From Zizania palustris (Eukaryota; Streptophyta; Magnoliopsida; Poales; Poaceae), in contig JAAALK010000086.1 in NCBI GenBank assembly GCA_019279435.1, positions 17,901,913 to 17,965,912 of the forward strand: a DNA stretch of 64,000 nt. The letters run 5' to 3'. The position numbers and the translations under genes are program-made. The notes below the pieces were generated by a model that was not told where the DNA came from, made no database searches, and saw nothing but the letters and a program-made list of their open reading frames with translations. This document shows, piece after piece, positions 35,501 to 45,549 of this stretch (within the stretch, counting starts at the first letter, position 1; every line of letters starts with the position of its first letter).

Positions 35501-36826
35501 GGGCACTCAGTTCCTGGTAGGCTAAATATTAGGATGCTAATTATTGCAGAATTCTTTCTATATCTGTTGGCACAGTTGTTTCTGATCAGATCTGTAATTC
35601 ACAATAGTTCTGATCAGATCTGTAATTTTTTTAGACGATCAGAATTATAGTCAACATGAAGTTTGTCAGCATTTGTTATTAGTGATGAGTAGATGGTTAA
35701 TCTGAACATAAAATGTTACCATCGGTTTTGGAACCTTCCTTTTGATCGTCCTGGCTTGTGTTAGTGTCATTTTTTATTCGTGTTTCTACTTTGCTTGTCT
35801 AAAATCTATGTCATTTGTTCATGCTCCAGGTAACAAGAAGGGAAAGATGTTTATTTCTACCACATATCAAGTAAGGGCAGCTGTTGCAACAGCTCTAGGT
35901 GTAGCTGCTGCCCGGGCTAAGATGCTTGCAAACCAGGAAGAGCGGGAAATGGAGCTTCTAATGGCATCTATAATTGAAACTCAGGTTAATTCTCTTGCCC
36001 CTTTCTTGCTTCCACCGACGGGTATAATTTGAGTTTGCAGTTCTAACACTGCTCATTCATCATTATATTCTTATAAATCATTTCTGTGTAATATTCTGGC
36101 TTCCTAGGCTCCTAGCTTTTTTTGTATGCTAATGAGCATGACCAGTTGCAAATTGGATGATAGCGCAAATGGGCCTGCGTAATCAGGCATAAATAAGCAG
36201 GACATTCTTCTGTGTTGAAATGGTAGAGTGGAAAGGCAAAGCTCTTTGTTTAATTTCATTGTCTCTAATAACTATTTCCATTCTATTTCCATGGCATGGC
36301 TAGGATGCTGCTGAAGAAAAGAGGTCCATTCAGTATAATTCAGTTGACGTAGATTTCACTTTTTTTACCTTGTTCTAAATCCTGCAAAGAGTTTATGAAT
36401 TATGATGCAAGTTAGTGCATTGATTTCTGCTGCTAGCTGAAGGCCTACAATGAACTTCTTATTGCTACAAATCATAACCATATTTTCATACATAACACTA
36501 GTACAGCTGTCTTGATGAACGCCTGTTTCTTTTGTTTGGAATGAAGTAAACTCCTACAGATTATATATATACTCACTGGTTATCTATGCCTAATCACTAA
36601 CTGATGTCTATTTTATGTTGTCCAGCTAAGAAAGATCCAGTACAAGATCAAACACTTCGAGGAGCTAGAGTTGATCATGGATCAGGAATATGCTACAATA
36701 CAGCAAATAAAGGCGTCCCTCGTCAATGAATGGCTACAGGTCCTGAAGCAAGCATTTGAGGCTGGAGTACCAATTCCGAGGGATGAAGTGCTTATGCAGT
36801 TGTTCCAAAACAAGCCAACTCTGTAA
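32574..36826 (+). CDS. SWI3A: SWI/SNF complex subunit SWI3A
   Basis: Core subunit of plant SWI/SNF-type nucleosome remodelling complexes, acting in the nucleus. Exons: 32574-32652, 32786-33312, 34644-35129, 35225-35388, 35464-35516, 35830-35984 and 36626-36826. All are GT-AG and phases close to 554 aa. Order of parts: ELYTIPASSGWFRWDEIHE lead-in; SWIRM domain (about 27-125, including YREYRDYIISKYREDPSRRL); LPPLTSYSDVFGEW; a zinc-binding ZZ-type segment (CGFCGEEC ... CSNCYAND); SANT domain (AWSDAETLVLLEGVLKHGDD, then RSECIARLIQLPFGE); and a C-terminal predicted coiled coil (QEEREMELLMASIIE ... LRKIQYKIKHFEELE) used for dimerisation in this family. The ELYTIP start and overall order fit SWI3A better than SWI3B, C or D. 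Intron 2 contains a 744-bp inverted-repeat element. Confidence 0.95.
33561..34304. mobile_element. Mutator-like element with long inverted ends in SWI3A intron 2
   Basis: Ends GAGAAATTGGCTATTATAGG and the same sequence inverted at the right, with arms of about 200 bp that also contain GAGAGGCATGCTGGCTTGCC. TATGT stands on both sides (33556-33560 and 34305-34309); the exact duplication length is ambiguous (5-9 bp). The terminal motif resembles other Mutator-like elements in this window. Confidence 0.65.
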
Positions 36827-37391
36827 ACAAGTTGACCACAGTCCACTAGCCCTCCTCGAGCGAGCATTTGAGGCTAGAATATCAATACTGATGGATGGAA
36901 ATTGGAATGCTTGCAAAGCTCCCTACTCCATGGATTAGTTGACTGGTGTGTGGACTATCCGTCTTCTGATCTGCCTGCTTCTCCAGTCTCCACAGAGCAG
37001 TTCTTTAGCAGTTAACATTGTGTTCGGTCTGTAAAGGTGCCAATTGATCTTTTTCGAGTGATCTCAAATTTTTGCGTTTGTGATCACATCAAAACTTTGT
37101 ACCATCATGTGTAATTGAACATGGCTGCTCCGTTATACCATCCAACTAGTTTAGACAGCTTGTGTTGCGAATAGATTCCTGTATCTGTTTACATTTCGTT
37201 GATTCTTCTGGTTGGGGGGGTCTTATGGTCGATAACATTGTCTTGTTGGTTACCTTGATGATAACTATTGTTGATGTAAATTTTGTAGGTGATCTTGTGG
37301 TAGATCTGTACATGCAGTTTCTGCACTTTTCTGAACTTTCATGTTCGTGAATTTTTACATCAGATTTTCATTGATTAGACTAGTTTGATAG
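36827..37391 (+). other. SWI3A 3' UTR and intergenic spacer
   Basis: Contains a diverged repeat of part of the last coding exon (AGCATTTGAGGCT, 36863-36900 against 36751-36787). Otherwise T-rich with no gene. Confidence 0.5.
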
Positions 37392-37513
37392 GAAAAAATT
37401 TCTATTTTGACACTTCAAAGATGTTCATTTTGTATACCTGAGTCAATGAAATTGATTTTGGATGTTAAAAATATGAAAATCATTTTTTGGAGTGTCAAAA
37501 TAGCAAATCTCTC
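37392..37513. mobile_element. Mutator-like MITE, 122 bp
   Basis: Ends GAAAAAATTTCTATTTTGAC and GAGAGATTTGCTATTTTGAC (read inward). Close relative of 47433-47588. The flanking 9-mers do not match well. It lies about 290 bp upstream of the SURF2 ATG. Confidence 0.6.
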
Positions 37514-37804
37514 GGTTGGTTTGACACATACTAAAATTTACCGGTTTGAAAGATACTAAAATTTCAGTTCATTCACATGAAATGGGATAGAATCTTGGCC
37601 TATAAAAAAGGCCTGAGTGTACCAGTCCATCTAAACCGTTCAGATTTTGATCGGACGGCTTGAATGGATTGTGATGCAGCCAAGAAGGGCAGCCGAGGCA
37701 GCGGCCGCCTGAAAAAAAACCATCCTTTCCCTGACCTCGCGCGCCAGTCGCCACCCTCTCCTCTCGTCTCAAGCCTCAAAGCTCGCGATTCGCGGGGCGA
37801 CCCA

Positions 37805-39796
37805 ATGGGGAAAAAGAGCAAGGCCTCGGCGCCCGACGCGGGGGTGTCGAGCACGCAGGGCCAGGGCCCCGGCGAGGGCGGCGGGGATAAGGAGGGCAGC
37901 TTCCTGCTGGGCTCGCCGACCTGGGAGGACGCTGGCGGCGGGCGGTGGCGGTGCTCGGAGACGGGGCACGAGCTGCCGGAGAGGGAGAAGGAGGCGTACG
38001 AGCGGTCCCGCGCGTGCCGCCTCGCTCTCATCGACCACGCCGTCTCGCGCAAGAAGCCGCCGCTCAACGCCTTCAAGCCACACCCCGAGCACAAGTGTGT
38101 ACCCGATCCCCCGCTTCTGCTACCACTAATCTATCTTGTCTTGCTCCTGCATGACGCACCGAGGCGTATCCGGCGTATCACGCTAGGATTTTTTTTGAAT
38201 TTACTCTGCTGGGTTTAATTCGGGTTTAGGGTTCAGTGTCTCTTTTATCAAGGGATTCGAGGGTTGTAATGTCCGACGCCCGTACGCTGATTGTGTGATC
38301 CCTTTCATGTCGTTGTGTAATGTGTTGGGTCTACGATTGTTCTTGGATGTTATTGTGTAACATCTCGAATCGAGTTGGGTCTTGTGTTGTAGGTCGAAGC
38401 TCATATGCAACATTACTGGGGACATCATAAATAAGTCGGAGGAGCACATCTGGAAGCACGTCAATGGGAAGAGATTTCTTAACAAACTAGGTAAAAATAC
38501 TTTGTAGTGCTGTCTGTAATGCCAGGTGAGGCAACTGCCTTGTCATATGCTGTTGCTATTGAACTGGATGCTCTGTTTTTTCATATGGTTCTATACTAAT
38601 TTAAGAATTCATGATGAATTTATGCGAGGTTGATTGTTTCCATGCTGCGGCTATCCTTTTCTTCTTGCTTTATTCTTCTATACCCATGTGATTTATCAAT
38701 TTGTTTTTTTTCCAACGATGATTGTTATTGGATTATAAGTTAGTACCTTTTCCCACAACAATTCTGAATGAATTTTATCAGTAACGATTATTTGAGCTGA
38801 TTATGTGCCTTGCTCTGGAATGGTTATTTGAACTTCCGTTTATTTGTTTTCCTATTGTTCTGGAAATTTTAAGGAAGACTTCTGGTTGTTGAAATATCAT
38901 CCAAAACACTTTGCATGGAATTGTTGTTTGAGTTGTTTCACACACAACTAATTCTTTCTAAGCCATTGTATTGGAATGTTGGGTTGTTCCTAATCTAACA
39001 GGCCTGTTATTTCTATTTGCAGAAAAACTAGAAGAGAAGATGGCTAAAGGTGAGGCTGAACAGTCGAATGAAGTGGAAAAGAAAAGCAAGTCAAGCAAGA
39101 AGGACAAGAAAAAAGCTGCTGTTGTCAACCCTTTGTTGCCACGAGAACCTAAACCAGAGATCGATGATTCAGATGATTCAGATGGTCTAGATTTCTGGGT
39201 GCCTCCTGTTGGAAGTCGTTGGGATGACGATGATGGGAAAGACCGATGGGACTCCTCTCTGGCGAAGGATGATGCAGCCGAGGATGAAGGTGAACTTGGT
39301 AAGCTTTGCTTTTGTCCTATTTAACTGCTTTAGCCTAACAAGCTGTAAACTGTAAAGTCATGATTGCAACTCTTAGCATATGTGGTTGCACTATAGTGTC
39401 TTAGTTGTGGACGGAGGATTATTTATAATTGGTTCTTTATGTGCAGACTTACATGAGAAATGGAATTCTTCAGGCAATAAATGATTGCCAAGACCGAATA
39501 AGGGAGAACATAACTATGTTGTTAAGTACTTAAGTGCAAGTCGTAAAGGCTTTACTTGCTGGCAGTTCCTGCACACACACACACACACACATATATTTTC
39601 ATGTGAGGCTTTTATTTTTCGCAAAAGATTTTACACTGGCATTCCAGTTTTCTCATTTTCTTTTCTGTTGAGACTCTTCTAAGTATGTAGTGTGTAACTA
39701 AACTCTGATCCACACTTTTCTATATGCTATAATTCCCTGTTTTTGAGATTTTATTTTCAGTCTTTTGCCAGCAGATGGTCTCCAAGCTCCCCCCCC

Positions 39797-39828
<32 letters not shown>

Positions 39829-40314
39829 TGAGCTTCTCTTACCTGATTATTCCTTTCAGAAATTTCATTTAGATTAGCCTTATAAAGTTAGGTACTTTAT
39901 TGTAGCTATGCATGCGAGGTCTGCTAGTAGTTTCATTTGATCTAATCAATACTATTCTGCTTCTGAAATTTGTGATTACCATACGTCTTTTTACTAACTC
40001 AATGCTGGAAGCAACTATGGTATTGAAGTTTCCACTATATAATGTGGCATGTTCCATGTCTAATTTGGAAAGTATCTGTATTATATAGATGGTGATGACA
40101 ATGATATGGCTGACAAGGATGATGAGGAGACAAGAGAAATTGCTTCAAGGTATCCTCAATACATTTCTTTCATGTTTCAGCCCATAGTGCATCTGTGCAT
40201 GCATCATGGTTGAGAGATGTTTTTTCATGTAGCAGGACAAAGCGGCTGTCAGTAGAAGCAGTTGGCCCGAGTAGCTTTGCCTCAAGGAAGAAAAAACCCA
40301 AAAAGGACAAGTAA
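37805..40314 (+). CDS. SURF2: Surfeit locus protein 2 (SURF2) family
   Basis: SURF2-family protein; the human member is nucleolar and linked to ribosome biogenesis, while the plant role is not defined. Exons: 37805-38094, 38393-38490, 39023-39298, 40089-40149 and 40236-40314, GT-AG, phases closing to 267 aa. I chose ATG 37805 (MGKKSKASAPDAG) as in plant homologues; an in-frame ATG at 37664 would add 47 unconserved residues. Diagnostic segments are GSFLLGSPTW, RWRCSETGHELPEREKEAYE, KPPLNAFKPHP and KLICNITGDIINKSEEHIWK followed by HVNGKRFLNKLE. Then comes a Lys-rich, acidic, low-complexity C-terminus ending in a basic run (RKKKPKKDK), probably a nuclear or nucleolar signal. Confidence 0.9.
39571..39590. 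repeat. (CA)n microsatellite in SURF2 intron 3
   Basis: About ten CA dinucleotides. Confidence 0.9.
39789..39827. repeat. Poly-C followed by (CA)n in SURF2 intron 3
   Basis: About 24 C residues run directly into (CA)n. The length may be unreliable in assembly. Confidence 0.9.
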
Positions 40315-40345
40315 AAGTTGATCTGCAGCTTATCATCGAAGTCCT

Positions 40346-40349
<4 letters not shown>

Positions 40350-40441
<92 letters not shown>
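40350..40441. repeat. (GA)46 microsatellite in the SURF2 3' UTR
   Basis: An uninterrupted GA run of 92 bp begins 36 bp after the SURF2 stop codon. GAGA runs can bind plant BPC/BBR proteins, but nothing here shows that. Confidence 0.95.
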
Positions 40442-40442
<1 letters not shown>

Positions 40443-41306
40443 TGGCAATCTTGGATCAGACCACTTATTTGATCTTTCTGTCTACGAACAAACTTCGTCT
40501 TGATTCCTCTTGGTGCTTCGGTTCTCTAATTAGGGGCTGATTTTGTATTAGTTGCCATGCTTTTGGTTAATGCTTATCGGTGTAGCCGTATTGCTGCAAC
40601 TTGCAATACATGGCAATTATTATCTACTGCATGAGTTAATTGTTGTAGAAATTTCGACGTGAGAATGCATTCTATTACTTGCACTACATTTATTTCTTGC
40701 TATATGACCTTTATTGTTTTTGTTATATTAATTGTACATGTGATTATTTTATGGTAAACCAGTAGTATATCCGTTGCCATTGCCGACAGTAGTCGATTTG
40801 ATTCGTTTAGACGCCTCTTTAATTGGTGTTACTGAACTATGAAGACACGGATCCGTTATTAAGGTATTGGTTGATATGACGGTTGCTGTTTGTATATTCT
40901 TGAAATTTATAACACGGATAATTAAATAATTAACAAGTACAATTTATAGATTGTAGCTGTCTATAACATGTGAGAGCGTGAACTTTTCATTTTTTTACTG
41001 AGAAACGATTTACATCTCTTATTATTTATTGCTATAAAATAAGTTTTTTTTGTAAAATGTTCAGCTTAAAAGATAGCTCGAAGGCGATGTCACAGGTGTG
41101 TGGTTAGAGAGTGAAGTGTTACTACAGTTTTTATTGAGATATGTTTTAAATGTGCGGTTAGACTGAGTTTTAAACTTATAACTACCAGACATTCACAATA
41201 AACTTATAATTTTCAGTTTACTTATTAATCAAAAACTAAAAATGTTGATTTTTATTAAAAAAACGTATGTTACTTATATTTTGGGTTATATTTTGTGCCA
41301 GAGAGG
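40442..41306. other. Intergenic, no gene seen
   Basis: Begins with the rest of the SURF2 3' region and becomes AT-rich. No repeat boundary was resolved. Confidence 0.4.
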
Positions 41307-41710
41307 CTCTCTCTATTCACTTTTAAATGATACAGTTGACTTTTATCTTAACGTTTGATCAGTGGCGGAGCTAGAGAAAAGCTGAAGGGGATGCACCACT
41401 TTAAGCGGTACACTATATTGTGTTCTGCACAAAAGGTAAAAAATTGTTACTGATAACTAAATTTTTTTCTCACCCGGGTTCCTGGGAACCCGCAACCAAT
41501 ATCTTGGCTCCGCCCCTGCGGTTGACCATTCGTCTTATTCAAAGAACTTTTTGAAATATCATTTATTTTGTTATAATTTGTTTTATTATTAAAAGTATTT
41601 CAAGTATAACTTATATTTTTGCATATTTGTATATTTTTTTGAATAAAATGAATGGTCAAATATTGAGATAAAAGTCAACCCTGTCATTTAAAAGTGAACG
41701 GACAGAGACT
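41307..41710. mobile_element. Stowaway-type MITE, interrupted
   Basis: Left end TCTCTCTATTCACTTTTAAA and right end CTCTGTCCGTTCACTTTTAA (read inward) are followed in both arms by TTGACTTTTATCT. A 159-bp element is inserted in its left arm (next entry). Confidence 0.7.
41361..41519. mobile_element. hAT-like MITE (159 bp) nested in the Stowaway MITE
   Basis: Ends AGTGGCGGAGCTAG and GCAGGGGCGGAGCCAAG (read inward). Flanks GTTTGATC (41353-41360) and GGTTGACC (41520-41527) match at 6 of 8. Removing it together with one flank restores the usual Stowaway run AACGTTTGACCATTCG. Confidence 0.65.
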
Positions 41711-42345
41711 AATTAGTACGGTAGGGTAAAACTCTTACAAGAACTTAGAATAAGCTTGGCCGGTCTTTAATTAATCCATTATTATCTATTGTAACTCATC
41801 AATACAAACATAAAAAATACACTGGAAAATGCGTCGTTCCATGTTTATGGAGCCTACCAGTCAGTGACTAAGTGCTTTTTATTTAGGATTAAGCAACAGT
41901 GAAGTTTCAATTTCTTTGTTAAAGTAAACATAACAGGTCTAATATGTCAATGACATGGAAGAGAGAAACGAAGATTAAAAACAAGGATGCTGGCAACTTT
42001 GTTCTTTGAAATATGTACTGCGATAACCATATTCGAGGTTCCAAATGCAAACTGTATTCTTTGTGTAAAAGGCAAGCTAAAGTGCGTGAGGTTGATCCAT
42101 GTTCTGAATTCATGCGCAGCACGGCAGCATGTGGTCTATTAGACAAGCACCCAGCTCACACCAGTAGATGTTACCTTCGACGTATTTTTTCTAGAATATA
42201 TTTTGGCTTAAGCAGTGGACGACAATGTTGTATTTACATGCTGCTGTCTACTCTCTGTTCCCATGAATGAATCACGAATGCCTGGTGTTATACTCCTATA
42301 TAAAAGAAAGCTAAGCACAAAGAAGTGGTATCACCAATTCACCAC

Positions 42346-44448
42346 TCACCAGTAATCATTGCAGGAGCAATAGCCATCTTTGAAGTGATGAAATCTATTC
42401 CTGTCACGGACAACAATCTCCCTGTTGTACACCTTTGAGATCAACTTTGTGGCAGAGTGACAGTCCATGCACACCCTCAGATTCTTCGACAACCGAATTG
42501 TCGCACCAGGTCGCAATTTCATCAGGCCGAACGCAATGGCCAGCTTCTCACTGTGACGCGAAACAGAGACTTCCTTGTCATTTTCATCAACGTCGAGCCT
42601 CGCATCATCTGTATTTGGGACATACCCAGCCATCTTTATACTTTTAATCATCTCCTCAACTTTCTCGTATATCTCCCTCAACTGGGGATGGTCACTGTCT
42701 TGAGCAAAGAACTCGAAGACTGTCCCATCCAACTCAATGAGAGTGCACCCGGGAATTTTCTCAATCCCTCTCATATCCATTTCCCTTCGTACCATTGCTG
42801 CATCCTTCCATCGTCCCACCGATGCATAGATGTTTGATAGGAGTATGTAGTCACCACTGTGACTGGGGTCCAGTGGGATAATCTGCTTCAGTGCCTCTTC
42901 ACCAATATCAACATTTTTGTGCACTGTGCAGGCAGACAGTAGTGCCCTCCAAATAATGGCATTTGGCTCAATCGGCATGGCTTTGATAAAGTGATATGCC
43001 TCATCGATCAATCCGGCCCGCCCTAACAGATCAACCATACAGCCGTAGTGCTCAATCCTTGGCTGGATGCCATAATCCTGGGACATGCTGATAAAATGCC
43101 TGCGACCCTCCTCTACTAAGCAGCTGTGACTGCAAGCCAGGAGAACACCTATGAATGTCACATCCGTGGGCTCAACATTGGCCTCACGCATGGATGAGAA
43201 GAGCTCTAGTGCTTCTCTGCCTCTTCCGTTGCTTGCCATACCCTTTATCAAGGCTGTCCAAGTCCATGAGTTCCTCAGAGGCATTGATTTGAATGCCTCA
43301 ATTGCACTGTCAATGCATCCACACTTGGCGTACAAGTCCACCAGTGCAGTGCCAAGAACAACACTGAGGGGCAGACCCTTCCTCCTCACATATGAGTGCA
43401 CCCACTTCCCCGTCTCAAGTGCACCCAGTACAGCACAAGCAGAGAGCACACTGACCATGGTTACATCATTTGGGCTCACTTCAGTTGCCTGCATCTCACT
43501 GAAAAGATTGAGCGCCTCCCGACACTGATCTGCCTGAGTGTACCCAGAGATCATTGCACTCCAAGCAACCACGTCGCGTGACCGCATTCCATCGAACAGC
43601 CTCCGAGCCTCATCAAGCTCACCACACTTGGCATACATGTCCACCAATGCAGTTGCCAAGTTCCGGTTACCCACCATGCCATTCTTCTCCACATACTCCC
43701 CAATCCACTTCCCGATCCTGGCATCCCCTGCTCGCCCACAAGCTGTTGCAACACTCACCAATGTGACTTCGTCAAATGGTGCCCCAACCTGAAGCATGCC
43801 CTTGAACATCTCCACGACCTTCCCCCAACTTCCGTTCTTGAAGTACCCCGCGACCATGGCATTCCACGTGACCACGCCCTTCTCCTCCACTGCGTCGAAC
43901 AGCACCTGCGCCGCCACGACATCCCCGCAGCTTGCATACATGTGTATCAAGCTGTTGAGCACAAACTGATCGAGGACGAGCCCACGCTTGACGGCATACG
44001 CCTGTACGCCGCGCCCTACAACCAGTGAGCACATGCTGGAGCAGGACTTGAGGATGCAGGCGACGGTGTGCTGGTCTGGTTTGACGTCAGTGGTGTCGAG
44101 CATTTCGACGAACAGGTAGAGGGCGTCCTCCGGGTGGCCCGCGCGGAGGAAGGCGCGCACGAGGATGTTGTACAGCTGCGCGGAGAGAGGCGGGCGGGGG
44201 CCGAGGCGGAACAGGCGGAGCGCGTAGGCAAGGTGGGCTGGGGTGGTGCCATGGTCCGGGAGCGCGGTGGCTTCGAGGAGGGAGTGGAAGGATTTGGGCG
44301 AGGTGGCGAGCGCGCCGGACTTGAGGAGGGCTGCGTGGAGCTGAGGCACGTCGCAGAGAGCCACTCTACGGGGTATACGTAGCTCCGGCGCCGGCGCCGG
44401 CGCGGTGGGGGAGGGGAGAGCCGCCGCAGGTAGGACGGCGGTGGCCAT
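42346..44448 (-). CDS. DYW-class pentatricopeptide repeat protein
   Basis: Single-exon, 700-aa PLS-type PPR protein with E, E+ and DYW domains. Such proteins bind organellar RNA and most act in C-to-U editing in plastids or mitochondria. The first 25 or so residues are Ala/Pro-rich without acidic residues and could be a transit peptide. PPR motifs run from about 85 to 480 (e.g. VVTWNAMVAGYFKNGSWGKV, ATALVDMYAKCGELDEARRL, VVAWSAMISGYTQ). The E region follows, then a DYW deaminase domain with HSE at about 632-634, CMDC at about 660-663 and the terminal DYW tripeptide. The cytidine-deaminase residues are therefore present. The frame is intact. I cannot name the target site or orthologue. A Mutator-like element lies only 56 bp upstream of the ATG. 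Confidence 0.95.
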   Translation of the reverse strand: MATAVLPAAALPSPTAPAPAPELRIPRRVALCDVPQLHAALLKSGALATSPKSFHSLLEATALPDHGTTPAHLAYALRLFRLGPRPPLSAQLYNILVRAFLRAGHPEDALYLFVEMLDTTDVKPDQHTVACILKSCSSMCSLVVGRGVQAYAVKRGLVLDQFVLNSLIHMYASCGDVVAAQVLFDAVEEKGVVTWNAMVAGYFKNGSWGKVVEMFKGMLQVGAPFDEVTLVSVATACGRAGDARIGKWIGEYVEKNGMVGNRNLATALVDMYAKCGELDEARRLFDGMRSRDVVAWSAMISGYTQADQCREALNLFSEMQATEVSPNDVTMVSVLSACAVLGALETGKWVHSYVRRKGLPLSVVLGTALVDLYAKCGCIDSAIEAFKSMPLRNSWTWTALIKGMASNGRGREALELFSSMREANVEPTDVTFIGVLLACSHSCLVEEGRRHFISMSQDYGIQPRIEHYGCMVDLLGRAGLIDEAYHFIKAMPIEPNAIIWRALLSACTVHKNVDIGEEALKQIIPLDPSHSGDYILLSNIYASVGRWKDAAMVRREMDMRGIEKIPGCTLIELDGTVFEFFAQDSDHPQLREIYEKVEEMIKSIKMAGYVPNTDDARLDVDENDKEVSVSRHSEKLAIAFGLMKLRPGATIRLSKNLRVCMDCHSATKLISKVYNREIVVRDRNRFHHFKDGYCSCNDYW

Positions 44449-44504
44449 TGGAGTTCGCTGTGGCCAAACGGCTTAACCGCACAAACCGGCGGTCGCGTTT
44501 CTCT

Positions 44505-45423
44505 GGGAAATTTAACTATTTGCCACCCTCTTCGTTGCCACCTCTTCAAATGCCACCCTCTTCATTGCAATTAATTTTTTGCCACTCTCTTCGTGACCCA
44601 ATTAATTTTTTGCCACTCGGTGTCCAGTCACTAGCCATGTCATCCGCCACGTCAAATTTTTGCCACCTCACGCCGACACGTCACCTCTTCTTCCTCCTCC
44701 TTTTCTCTCCCCAAGCCAAACCGGCCACCGCAAGCGCCTCTGCCCGCGCGCCGCCGCGCCCGCGCGCCGCCGCGCCCGCCCCCGCGCGCCGCCGCGCCCG
44801 CGCGCCGCCGCGCCCGCCCCCGCCCGCGCGCCGCCGCGCCCCCGGCCGCCGCCCCCACGCGCCGCCGCGCCCGCGCACCGCCGCCCCCGCCCCTCCCGCC
44901 CGCCTCCGCGCCCGCGAGCCGCCGCCCCCGCCCCTCCCGCCCGCCTCCGCGCCCGCGAGCCGCCGCCCCTGCGCCCGCACGCCTCCGCCCCCGCCGCCAC
45001 CGCGCCCGCGCGCTGCCGCCCCCGCCACCTCCAGCGCCCGGGCGCGGCGGGGGCGGCAGCGCGCGGGCGCGGTGGCGGCGGGGGCAGAGGCGCGCGGGCG
45101 CAGGGGCGGCGGCGCGCGGGCGCGGAGGCGGGGGCGGGCACGGCGGCGCGCGGGCGCGGCGGCGCGTGGGGGCGGCGGCCGCGGGCGGAGGCGCTTGCGG
45201 TGGCCGGCTTGGCTTGGGGAGAGAAAAGGAGGAGGAAGAAGAGGTGACGTGGCGGCGTGAGGTGGCAAAAATTTGACGTGGCGGATGACGTGGCTAGTGA
45301 CTGGACACCGAGTGGCAAAAAATTAATTGGCTCACGAAGAGAGTGACAAAAAATTAATTGCAACGAAGAGAGTGACATTTGAAGAGGTGGCAACGAAGAG
45401 GGTGGCAAATAGTTAAATTTCCC
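44505..45423. mobile_element. Mutator-like hairpin element, 919 bp
   Basis: A perfect 9-bp duplication CGTTTCTCT (44496-44504 and 45424-45432) flanks ends GGGAAATTTAACTATTTGCC, inverted at the right. Complementarity is not confined to the ends: CTTCGTTGCCACCTCTTC, GGCGGATGACGTGGCTAG and AAGCCAAACCGGCCACCGCA all recur inverted, so two arms of about 450 bp face each other. The core is almost pure G+C with CCGCGCCCGCGCGCCG-type repeats: C-rich on the left, G-rich on the right. Long Ala/Pro/Arg frames on both strands are by-products of that composition. No transposase. Confidence 0.85.
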
Positions 45424-45549
45424 CGTTTCTCTCCTCATCCAAGTGTCAGACCATATGTGACACTGCAGGTGGGACCCGCCGTTCCTTGGTCCCACCTGTC
45501 ATACGAACTAGATCCGGCTCCCGCCTCCGCCTCCGCCTCGCTGTCTCGC

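Noticed and set aside
40170..40503. Frames encoding Ser-Leu or Arg-Glu repeats.
   Set aside because: Direct translation of the GA microsatellite.
44652..45495. Long Ala/Pro/Arg frames on both strands of the GC-rich core.
   Set aside because: Pure low-complexity composition inside an inverted-repeat transposon; frames mirror each other on the two strands.
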